A DNA stretch of 64,000 nucleotides, taken from assembly GCA_002104935.1 (NCBI GenBank), contig MCGT01000010.1, positions 496,001 through 560,000 of the forward strand. Reading direction: 5' to 3'. Source of the DNA: Hesseltinella vesiculosa. Lineage: Eukaryota; Mucoromycota; Mucoromycetes; Mucorales; Cunninghamellaceae. The notes below the pieces were generated by a model that did not search any database, had not been told where the DNA came from, and saw nothing but the letters and a program-made list of their open reading frames with translations. Shown in pieces: positions 10,900 through 26,053 of the stretch (position 1 is the stretch's first letter; every line of letters begins with the position of its first letter). The translations under genes and the position numbers were made by a program.

Positions 10900-11783
10900 G
10901 TGACCAGTCGCTCCTTTCACCATTTTGTCCTTTGTTCCCCCCCCCGTCTGACATTCATCATGTTGTCTCATCCTCCCCAATTTCTTTGTTTATGTATCAT
11001 TTTCCCCCTTTATACCATTGCCATTTCATTTTCCCCTCATCATATCCGAGTCAAACAGCAAAGGTCAGTGATTTCCCCCCCCCCTTATTTTACTCCCTTC
11101 TCTTTTGTGGTCACCATCATTGCGGCTCTCCCTTTTTTTTTTTCTCAACAATCTCCTTACCTCAAATGTGCTTTATGCACGGTAATAAAGAAAATTTCAG
11201 TCAATGAACTGTTCATGCTTGATCATTACTATTAGACGGCTTTCTTCCATAGAGTTGAAGTGATTTACTTGTGAATGTTGCCAGTTAAAAAAAAAAGGCC
11301 CGATGGGTATGATCCATTTGATCAACTGACCACCCGCCACGGAGCTTTTTTTTTTTTTTTTTTTTATTCGCACAAATGCGGTTGAACGAGCCATTTTCCT
11401 ACGCACAATCAAACAACCTCCTCTCTCCGCTTGATAGCTTGTCTTGAGCTGGTGCAACCTTTTCTTTACTTGCAGCTTGAATCGCCTTCAACGGATGTCA
11501 ATCGGGTTCAAACAAACCAAGCCTCGCAAAGATTTTTCTTTTCCCGACATACCCGCACCATGTCTGTGTGTCGCTGAGCGACTAAGCGAAAAACGATCTA
11601 GGCTTCTCGTGGTGGACAGATTGGATGTCAACGACCATGACCTCCTATTGCCGTGCACTTGTCCAACAGAGTTTGGAAAGACGAGCTGAGGAACCCCTGC
11701 CCATTTTTTTTTCCCGCAAAGCGGGCATAAAGTTTCGCAGTTTCAGGTTGAGCTCATTTCACGCTTTTTTTCATTTCTTTCCC
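10900..11783. other. Intergenic stretch, no supported gene
   Basis: C/T-rich sequence with C runs at about 10939 and 11081, a T run at 11345-11365 and AATAAA at about 11184-11189, a plausible 3' end for the gene at 9689. A plus frame of 81 codons (11444-11689) has no recognisable feature. The last bases form the GH31 gene leader. Confidence 0.4.
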
Positions 11784-14726
11784 ATGACAATGTGGTCACA
11801 AGCGCTAAAAGCATTCGGCCTTGCTCCTATGGAGGAGTATATTCATCCACGCCTGTCTGTTGGTGACCGGGTGCTGACCAATCCATTCTCCACCGGCCAC
11901 TTCAAAATCCAAATGGATCCCGAAGCCTTAACTTTGACAGTGACAACAACCGATGGCCGTGTCGTATGGCAATGTAAGAATGGCCCTCCATGATATTTCG
12001 CGTAGGAAAAAAAAGACACGAGCTTAATGAATTGGCTTTCTTTATGGATAGCCATCCACAATGAACCATTCTTGCTTTCCACCGTGGGCGACGATGACTT
12101 TGGCACCAATGACCATGGCCAGCTCACTATCACAGAAAACGATACATTGCCCATTCGACTACAGACCATTACTAAAATTGCCTACGACACCATGGACAAA
12201 CAGGTCGTCCACGTGTCTGGTGGTCTAGGCATCAAGCTTGTCCAGCCCACCCACATGGATTATGTCATCAGTTTCAAAGAAATCTCACCTCAGCAGTTAG
12301 AAATGCAAATCCATATCCCTCATCGAGACCCCACCATGCAAAACCACAAGCGACTCATCCTCTCCTACATGGCCGGCAAAGAAGAAGAGTTTTATGGCTT
12401 TGGTCAGCACTATGGCGCTGTCAACCACAAGGGCCAAAAAGTCCCTATCCTCGTCAGGTGAGCTTCTCCCTCTTCTTCTTTTGTAAAAGAAATGAAAAAA
12501 AAAAAAACCATCTGCGCCTTCTTTAACTCTCATTTCACTGCCTTTCTCGTTTTATTTAGAGAACAAGATCAAGGTCGTGATACGACGTCGGCAAGTACAA
12601 TGGCTTGAACAAATGCAACAACCCTGTGCTGACCCTTTGTATTTTTATTTTTTTTTTTTGGCGATGGCTCGTTTTAGGTGTCTAAGCTTTGGTCCTCCAC
12701 AAAACATCTTGTCACTGGGGATGCCTTGTCGACCAATTGCGCGATGCCGTTTTACATGACCAGTGAACACCGTGGCTTCAGCCTGCTCAACTGCCAGTAC
12801 AGCAGCTTCGACCTGCAAGACCCAGAAAGGGTGACGGTGCGCGTCAACGCCCTGAATTTGACTGCTCGTTTGATTCATGGCCAGTCGATGTTTGACCTCC
12901 TTACCGAACACACGTCCTATGCTGGCCGCATCCCCTCCTTACCAGCTTGGCTGGGCCACGGCGCCATTGTGGATCTCCAAGGTGGCCCAGAAAAGGTGCG
13001 CCACATTGTGGAACAGCTGCGTTACTATCGCGTGCCGCTCGCTGCCATCACCATCTCAGACTGGTCGGGTTCTCTTTCACCAGTGGCAACCGAGCAACAA
13101 CCAAACCCTACCGCCCCGTATCCCATCTCGCATTGGTCCTTGGAACACAGCTCCTCCCTGTATCCTGACTGGCCAGCCCTCGTCCAGCAACTCACCCACC
13201 ACGTTACCAAGCCAGGTGATGTCAAATCTGCTGCCACCCTAGCTGTCACTGCCGATGGCGATGACGACCCCAACGATGATGACGACGATGATATCGTCAT
13301 GGCCGACAGCCAAATGCCTCCTGTGAGGTTGCTAGTGAACGTGACTCCCTACTTATCGGCCACCGATGACAATGGCCACGCAGGCGCCGTCCACTCCAAA
13401 GACCAGCTCCAACATCACTACTACAAACAAGCTGTCGACCAGGGTTATCTCGTACAGCAAGCAGCCAGCGACCAGCCCTATCTCGTGCAAGGTCCTGCTG
13501 GCGAGGCTTATGGTCTTTTGGATCTCACCAACGAGCACGCCCGTCTTTGGTTCAAAGATATATTGAAATCTCAATTGTTGGACATTGGCATCTCTGGTAA
13601 GTGTGCAGGAGAGTTAAAAAAAAATAGACCAACGCCTCCGTTTTGACTCTGATAGGCTTCCTTGCGGATTATGGCTACACGTTACCTATGAACAGCCCCA
13701 CGACACCTCGCATCAAACTATCAGCAACCCAATGGGACGCCACCGACTATCACAATCAGTATGCTGAAGATTGGACCAGATTACATCAGGAGCTGCTGGC
13801 TGAGACTGGTCTGGATGACCATGCTGTTGTGTTTGCCCGCGCTGGTTATACAAGATCCCCCGGCCATATCACCTCTCTCTGGACAGGCGATCAAACCGTC
13901 ACCTGGAACACACACGATGGCATCAAGAGCGCTGTAAGCATATTTGTGAGGGACGGGTGCTTGCATGATGAGACTCACTCCTTTTGTAGGTAACCGCCAT
14001 GCTCAATGCTGGCTTGTCGGGCTTCGCGTCGTGCCACAGCGAAGTCGGGGGCTACATGACGGCAGACAGTGGCCTACCAGGCACCAAGATGATTCGCGGC
14101 AAGGAGCTGCTTATGCGCTGGATGGAATTGGCTGCCTTCACCTGTGTCTTCCGCACGACAGAGGGATTGATACCAAGAGCGAATGCACAAGTCTATGACG
14201 ATGAAGGTAACATGGAACGTGAGAAAAACGCCACCGGCGCACGCTCAGCCATTGGATTCCCATTTTAGAGTCACTTATGCATCTTGCTCACACAGCCAGC
14301 ATCTTCATGGCACTTGAACCGTACCGCCGGCATCTCTTACATGATGCCAAGACAAAAGGGTGGCCAGTGCTTCGCCACTTGATCATGTATTACCCTCACG
14401 ATGCCACGGTCAAACAACTGACATACCAGCAATTCATGGTTGGCTCTTGTCTGATGGTTGCTCCTGTCCTGTCTCCATCGACCTCCTTTGTCAAGGTGTA
14501 CTTCCCCAAGGACGACCGCAACCTTCAGTGGCGACATATCTGGTCTGGAAAAACGTACGAGTCCGACGGCACTTACCAAGCCATCAACGCCCCTCTCGGC
14601 CAGCCACCCACCTTTGTCATGGAGCCTCGTGACCAAGAACCCGGTGCCCGTGCCCTCAACGACCTCGTCAAGTTTGCCTCGGCCTATTATGACCGTCTGC
14701 AGCCACAAAAACAGCCAGTTGCCTAA
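11784..14726 (+). CDS. Glycoside hydrolase family 31, YihQ-like alpha-glycosidase
   Basis: A retaining alpha-glycosidase of the GH31 branch that includes bacterial sulfoquinovosidase YihQ. Exons 11784-11973, 12052-12457, 12560-12590, 12678-13596, 13656-13933, 13990-14206, 14269-14726; 832 aa. Seen: EEFYGFGQHYGAVNHKGQKV with VREQDQGR (the family's N-terminal signature, split over a 31-nt exon), the (beta/alpha)8 barrel, nucleophile Asp520 in GFLADYGYTLP, acid/base Asp594 in WTGDQ, then SCHSEVGGYMT and RWMELAAFTCVFR. No signal peptide, so a cytosolic enzyme is likely. Intron 3 (12591-12677) has a GC donor. Oddities: an Asp-rich insertion at about residues 401-412 inside the barrel, and no obvious counterpart of the Arg/Trp pair that I recall binding the sulfonate in YihQ, so the substrate is probably not sulfoquinovose. 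Family certain; substrate unknown. Confidence 0.9.
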
Positions 14727-15879
14727 TTGAAAAAAAAAATACCGCAAATACAATTTATCCCTGATGGTCGGATTGCAAAAATAAAAAGTCGTGAAATGAG
14801 GAAGTTGTCGTTGATGAGCACCAAGAGAAGGGAGAAGTAAAGAGTAGAGCTACTATATGACATAGGTGTCAGTCTGAGACAAAAGAGAACAAAGTAACGA
14901 AAAGAATATATCACGAAGGATAGATAAAAATTTGGCAGTGAGTGACGTGCAACAGTGCATGAAAGTGAAGGGATAGTAGCTCCGCTGCAAAACTGATTTT
15001 GCCCGCAACCGTTTCATTTCCGTTCATATAAACATTTTTTTTGTTTTATTTTCACTTTCAAGATGTATAACATGACGACAATGATGCGTATTCAATGCTT
15101 ACAAACTCTTCATCAGTAAGCTAGTGACCATCAGTCACTTTTGGGCAGCATGAGTGGTGTAGGTGTTTTTTTTATATTGTTTTTTTAGGCAAAGCCAGTT
15201 TTTGCTAGCGCCGCTCTCTTCGGTGCTTGTAAAAGCAGGTGAATGCTCTTCTAGAATGTCTGCTTGACTCTCAAGTACACAGACTTAGCAGCTGATATAG
15301 TATAACATTGCTAGTTTTTTCTGAATTGGGTGGTGCATCCATCACCTGCTTCATGAAACTCAACCAGTGTTACGATGCACAGCCTCTGTACCTGAATTCA
15401 TTCCATCTCCACTACACTTTGCGCGTTGCATTTCTTCACACCTTTTCATGTTTTATACCCTGTATCTTTTTCTTTAGAAAAGGAAAGAAGCTTTGACGAG
15501 AATGAGAGGCCAAAATTGCGCAAGCCACCGCTTCAATTTGATTGGTAACCTGTGAAAAAGCTTTTTTTTCTCTTCATTTTCTTTAGGGTAACCCTACATT
15601 CAGGAACTCTTTTGTACACAATGGCGCTCTTGATAAATATGGATTAACAACACAAAGAACGAGATGGAGTGATGCAGTGCAACCAATAGCGGCGGCTCCC
15701 GATGCACGTACAAAGCACGCTATGACGGCAAATGCGGACATCACCGCGAGGATCCGATCAATGAGATACGCAATGAAATACGTCAGCTACGGGAAACACA
15801 ACAAGAAATGTTACAGCATTACTGCTGGCTTTCCGTATTCTGATTACTGCTATCGCGTTTTTACTTGCATTTATCCAAG
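14727..15879. other. Intergenic stretch, no supported gene
   Basis: 1.15 kb. Short frames only (up to 68 codons). T-rich patches at about 15028-15054 and 15163-15187. Nothing recognisable. Confidence 0.4.
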
Positions 15880-16605
15880 ATGATTTTCCTGTTTGCTGCT
15901 GCTCTGCTTTTCCCTGCCCTCCTTGTGTGGCTCTATTTCGTGGATCTCGAGGACCTTTTGTCTCGAGCTGCCACGCCTCGCATCACTCCTCTACCCGTTC
16001 CCGCTCTCCTAGATGCCCCCGTTGCATCCACACCTTCCCCACTGGTCACCGTGGGTGAAGTAACCGGTAACTTCGCTGCAGACTTCGCACTTGGCCTTTG
16101 CGCCATCATTGCTGTTGTCCGCTATGAACTTAGCGGCAAGATCAAGAATGGTTCTGTCCTCTTGGTTCACCACATCAACAACTGCGCAGTCTGTCTTGCC
16201 CCCTGCATCGTTAGCGAAGCCTATGAAGATCTGGAGATTAGCGCCCTGTTCTTCTGGAGTTGTGATGAAGTGCATTGCCAGTTGGCTGGTCTGGTGCTGC
16301 TCAGTTTCTCTTCTGTGCAGTGGTGTTGCACGGTGCTTCTTGTCGTCTCAATTGCCTTGGTGTTGATTTGCGGCGTATCATTTTACTTGATACTGCGTGC
16401 TTTCCATTACTTTTGTCAAGCTCTGTAAGTTTAAAAATGGAGCATTCATTTTTTCAACCGAGTCTAATCATCCTCTTGTTGCTTCCATTGGAAATAGCAC
16501 CACCACCACCACCCCATGGCAATTGACGATATGGACGCTGTAAGTTTTTTTTTTTTTTTTCTCAAAAACCCTATCAGCTTCGAATCGTCGAGCTCACTTT
16601 TTTAA
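15880..16605 (+). CDS. Doubtful small membrane protein, three exons
   Basis: I do not recognise it. The ATG at 15880 opens a frame that starts MIFLFAAALLFPALLVWLYF (signal peptide or anchor), has a Pro-rich linker and two more hydrophobic segments, the last near residues 145-180. It can stop unspliced at 16428 (182 aa). But the stop overlaps a perfect GTAAGT donor (16425), followed by an acceptor at 16497, a second GTAAGT donor (16540) and an acceptor at 16577, all in phase: exons 15880-16424, 16498-16539, 16578-16605, 204 aa. The run of good splice sites argues for the plus strand. Against it, a clean antisense frame of 88 codons lies at 16009-16275, and ATG 16516 could instead begin a different small gene through the same last intron. 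Low confidence on product and strand. Confidence 0.35.
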
Positions 16606-17327
16606 TCTATGATTTTCAATATGTCCTGTTCCAAAAAGCCTGCCTCTGCTGCCCCCATTGGCCCTAAAATGATCTGGACATCGTATATAAAACAAGAATA
16701 AAGTGAACAAGGTGGAAGGCAAAAGAAGTAGGGAAAAATGGAAGGAAAAGAGAATGAGGAAATCAATAAAAAAAAAAGAAACTAAGACACGCGACATGAA
16801 TTTTTGTTTAAGCTGAAATGTGATGACAGTTTTCGACAAGAGATCAGCTGGACTGAAGCAAAAACAAAATCAAGGAAAGAAATGGGCAGATGTGGCTGTA
16901 ATACACACGGATAACAAGGCACGCTGGAGTTTTCAAAGTTTGTTTCTGCTTCTCTACTGTATTATCCTATCGAGTCCCGTAATGATGGAGGGAAAAGTGC
17001 TGTTTGACTCTTCAGTTCTCGCTGTCGCTCACACTTTGTGGCTTTTTGAATCACCCCAAAGAACTCATTTTGGTAAACGGCTCTGCTGTCTTGGTGTCGT
17101 ATTTGCATGTAAATCCATCAATTATGCTCATATTATAGTTTGTCCCTGATTGGCATGCTGTCATACTGGAAAGCGTAAACCTGTAAGATAATATAAAAAA
17201 AAACTCATTTTTTTCATTTCATTGTCGCATACAACCAAGTTTCTCGCACAGAGAGCGACTTCCTTTTCTGGAAGGACTGTTTGCCTTGATCGCCTCTTCT
17301 TACTCTTTTTTTTCTGTTACGCCAGTC
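16606..17327. other. Intergenic stretch, no supported gene
   Basis: A 26-codon plus frame starting at ATG 16621 (MSCSKKPASAAPIGPK...) and a 109-codon frame at 16820-17149 were seen, neither with recognisable features. A T-rich promoter-like leader precedes the DAD4 start. Confidence 0.35.
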
Positions 17328-17682
17328 ATGGAAAACCCTTACGAACATCAGCAAGCTCAGCTCTTAAGCCGCATTGTTTCCAATGTGGTAAGGGATGAGA
17401 ACTTGCTTCATGTCGGCTTGCGTTCCACTAACTCAAAAACCTTTATTTGTAGAGCAAACTGAACTCCTCCATCAACGATCTCACTGAACGAATGAAAGCA
17501 AGTTGTCATGCTCTTATCATCCCATTCAGCTCATTCTAATAACTTCTTATTGCTTGTTTTATATTCAGGAAATCAATGATGACAATGCCGATATTGCCAA
17601 GCTCTCGGAGATGTGGGCAGCGTATGACTCATCGGTTCAAATCCACCTGGAGAGCACCAACAGCCTCTCTGAACCCCTGTGA
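17328..17682 (+). CDS. DAD4: DASH/Dam1 kinetochore complex subunit Dad4
   Basis: A subunit of the DASH (Dam1) ring, the fungal complex that couples kinetochores to spindle microtubules. Exons 17328-17387, 17453-17497, 17569-17682 give 72 aa, the family's usual size. The N-terminus MENPYEHQQAQLLSRIVSNV matches the Dad4 pattern MENPxExxQxxxLSRI, the middle is a heptad coiled coil (SKLNSSINDLTERMK) and the end AYDSSVQIHLESTNSL matches the family's YxSSVQFNLExTN close. The second intron (17498-17568) uses a GC donor with the strong consensus GCAAGT; with the usual GT rule exon 2 would not join exon 3, so this small gene is easily missed by gene finders. It is too short and split to appear as a long open frame. 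Confidence 0.93.
17498..17568 (+). other. GC-AG intron in DAD4
   Basis: Donor AAA|GCAAGT and acceptor TATTCAG. The phase-0 join gives RMK then EINDDN and a 72-aa product identical in length to yeast Dad4, which is strong support for the GC donor. Confidence 0.9.
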
Positions 17683-17935
17683 AGTCTATTCATTCGTTTT
17701 CTCTTGTGCAATTGTGCATACATCAGTCCAACTCTATTCCCTCCCTTACCTCTATTGATTATTTCCATGGATGAATAAACCAATTTGTCCAGGAAAATCC
17801 ACTCCAGACGACAAGCTTGTGACTGAAAAGAAGGCAACGCGTTGACGAATGTTTTTCTTGGGCTTTTGGCGCCGCGCTTTTTCTTTTCTTTTTTTTTCTT
17901 TCCTATTTTCATTCTTCCAAACGTCGACATAAATC

Positions 17936-18408
17936 ATGCTTGCCGGTGACGCTGAATTGGTAGAAAAACCACACAATGCTCTGAATGCTGAGGATACTGA
18001 AATGGAAGATGTCGATCACTCCTCCCACCCTGATACCACTGTCGATCTCTCTCCTGAACAATTACGCCTGCAAGAAAAACAAGCATGGATCAACCAAATG
18101 CGACTCAAGTTTTGCGTCCGTGAAGAATTCGAAATCACCAAAAACATGATTCATCCCGATGGCACGCTGAATCAAGAGTAAGTGTTTTGAAGGCATTGTC
18201 ATTGTGATGTGCAGGGTAGAAAGCTCCAGCAGAGTTTTAACGAGTCCGTCCTTTTTTTTTTTTTCTGTGCCCTGTGCCCAGTTACTTCAAGCCTCCTAAG
18301 AAATCAAAAAAGAAGAAGAGCAAATCAAAATCAAAAGGCACCGATGAAACCAAGGATGACACCGAAGCCAAAGGTGAAGACAACAAGGAAGATGAAGACA
18401 TGGAATGA
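17936..18408 (+). CDS. Small acidic/basic hypothetical protein with Lys-rich tail
   Basis: Exons 17936-18177 and 18282-18408 (GTAAGT donor, T12 tract, CCCAG acceptor) give 122 aa. The first 40 residues are acidic (AEDTEMEDVDHSSHPD). A conserved-looking core follows, SPEQLRLQEKQAWINQMRLK then FCVREEFEITKNMIHPDGTL, and it continues into DYFKPPKK. The tail switches from a Lys/Ser block, like a nuclear localisation signal, to an acidic end. The core looks like a short helical binding motif of a nuclear complex subunit, but I cannot name a family. It lies 253 bp after DAD4 on the same strand with its own CT-rich leader. Confidence 0.75.
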
Positions 18409-18563
18409 TTTGCAGTTGCACCAATCAAAAATAAAAAAAAAGCCCCAGTGCCACACTTTTGCTGATGATCCACCCCACCGCCTTTTTTTTTTTTTTTTTC
18501 TTATTCTCATTTCATCCCCCCCCTTTTTTTTCATTTTATTTCTACAGATCAAAGGTAGACACC

Positions 18564-19097
18564 ATGTCCGCTCACGAACAAGCTCATGAAATAGATACGC
18601 CATTGGTTGAGCAAGATGGCGATCTTCTACGGCAGCTGACCGAGATTCTGACCGAGATCCAGACGACTCCTTCCAGTGGCGAAATCTCGGCCGACCTGCT
18701 TGGACAGCTTCGATTCCTGATGCTCCAGATCGAACAGCTTGCAGCCGATGAGAACAATACCGAGGCAAGACAGCTCAAAGAAGAAAGCGATGCATACTTG
18801 AGCCTGTGGTTTGATGATCTTGTTGCGCAATGCGAGGCCGATGGGGACGTGGATTGGATGGCGAGTGGCGACGACGACGATGGATCCTACCTCTCCATGG
18901 AACTCGACAGCGAGGACGATGATGACGAAGAAACCATTGCCTTGGCCCTGGCTTTGCAAGACGAAGAAGATGCTGTTCAGGAAGACGCGGATGCTGCCGA
19001 CCAGCCTCCTTTTGTGGATTTGGCTGAGGCTGAAGATCAACAGGGTGCCGACATGCGCAGCCAGAATGGTGAATTGTTGGCCTCAGCTCAGGGGTAG
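18564..19097 (+). CDS. Acidic coiled-coil hypothetical protein
   Basis: A single exon of 177 aa. Residues 20-80 are Leu-rich and helical (LLRQLTEILTEIQTTPSSGE, LLGQLRFLMLQIEQLAADEN), probably a coiled coil. Residues 90-165 are strongly acidic with D/E runs and a Met/Trp island (GDVDWMASG). No signal, membrane segment or catalytic motif. It follows the previous small gene by 155 bp with a T17 tract and a C7T8 tract as leader. No family recognised; codon use is normal for the window, so I think it is real. Confidence 0.7.
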   Translation: MSAHEQAHEIDTPLVEQDGDLLRQLTEILTEIQTTPSSGEISADLLGQLRFLMLQIEQLAADENNTEARQLKEESDAYLSLWFDDLVAQCEADGDVDWMASGDDDDGSYLSMELDSEDDDDEETIALALALQDEEDAVQEDADAADQPPFVDLAEAEDQQGADMRSQNGELLASAQG

Positions 19098-20062
19098 ATT
19101 TTTTTTTATATTTATCGCCTCCAATTTTATTCACCCTGTCCATGATTCCCCTTCAATGTCTCCTTCCATAAATGACCAACCAAGGCTTTGTACATAAAGA
19201 TGCCAGTTCACCCCCCTCCGTCGCATCCAAAGATTCACTCCGATTTTACCATGGAAGATGTCCATGAAGAGAGAGAAAACCATGTGCCTTGTGCGTTTCT
19301 CAGCCGCACCATCCGTCGCTAAACTCTAGCTTGCCCACCATGGCCCGAATGCTAAAAACGATAAAGCATAAATGTAAACGCCGGTGGATCTAGCCTTTGA
19401 ACATAGGCATTGTTGTCCATGGCTTAGTGCTGTCAAGTCATAAAAATAAACGCGAGCCCCCTTTTCCTCCATGTAATCTCAAGCAGCATGTCTGCGATGG
19501 TAAAAAGAGGAAAAGCATACAAACAAGGCTACCTATTGTAGAACGCAAATATTCGTAACCGGCTGTTCCAAACAATAAAAATAAAGAGAGAGGGAGAGGG
19601 AGTAGGACCAAGATGGTCAGCTATTTTCGCAAGGTTCCAAAGCTTTGGTCCCACATCACTGACTAAAATGCGCAGAGATCGTATAGGATGGAAGAACAGG
19701 AAAGAAGCAGTTCTGACTCCTGGTGCTAGCTGCCCATTAACATGAGACTTACCGGCGCCGCCGGGACAAGAAAAAAAAAAACCTTCCCGCTCAGCTATCA
19801 AAGAAGCACCGGCAAAAATGGATTTGAGAATTTGGTGGCCAATTCAATTTCCGCGCTGTGTCTTCCATCTGGTCAGCACTGGTTCATCAGTACGCGTTAA
19901 AAAAAAAAAGCGACGCAGTGACAAGCTAACTTTATGTACCCTCATCTGTACAGTTCAATAGTAGATTTATTTAATTCAAACCGGGTTGTTAAGAAAGTTA
20001 GAAAAAAGCAGCCAATTTTTTTTTAATAAAAGCAAATAAAAGCAGGTCGAGTAGGGCCAGGT
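19098..20062. other. Convergent 3' region, no supported gene
   Basis: About 1 kb between the 3' end of the coiled-coil gene (plus) and the 3' end of the ABC transporter (minus). Frames up to 90 codons only, with A-rich patches. AATAAA-type hexamers near 19444 and 19573 could serve 3' processing. Confidence 0.4.
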
Positions 20063-25733
<5,671 letters not shown>

Positions 25734-26053
25734 ATGTGTTGAAGAATTTTTTGGGTGAAAAAGAGAGAGAGAGAAAAGAAAAAAGGTCAATCAAAAAGCA
25801 ACGTAAGATGAAAAAACTTTTTGATGTGTGCCTGTGTAACCAAGAGCGGTGAACTTAATTCTGTAAATGGCGATTCCTTCCATTGTCGTTTTATCTATGA
25901 AGGTGGTCCATGTCATTTGTTTTTCCCTTGTCATTCTGATCCATGGTGACGCTGTCTGCATAGCATGGCCCGATTTTTAGTACGTGAATTCTAAACTTTT
26001 TTTTATTCAAATTGCTCATGATGCGGTCGAGTCATGCTGCTTCATGTTGTCTA
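25734..26053. other. Short spacer between two minus-strand genes
   Basis: 320 bases holding the ABC transporter leader and the 3' flank of the DUF2009 gene. No open frame of note. The GA-rich patch at 25760-25790 is the complement of a CT-rich leader tract. Confidence 0.5.
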
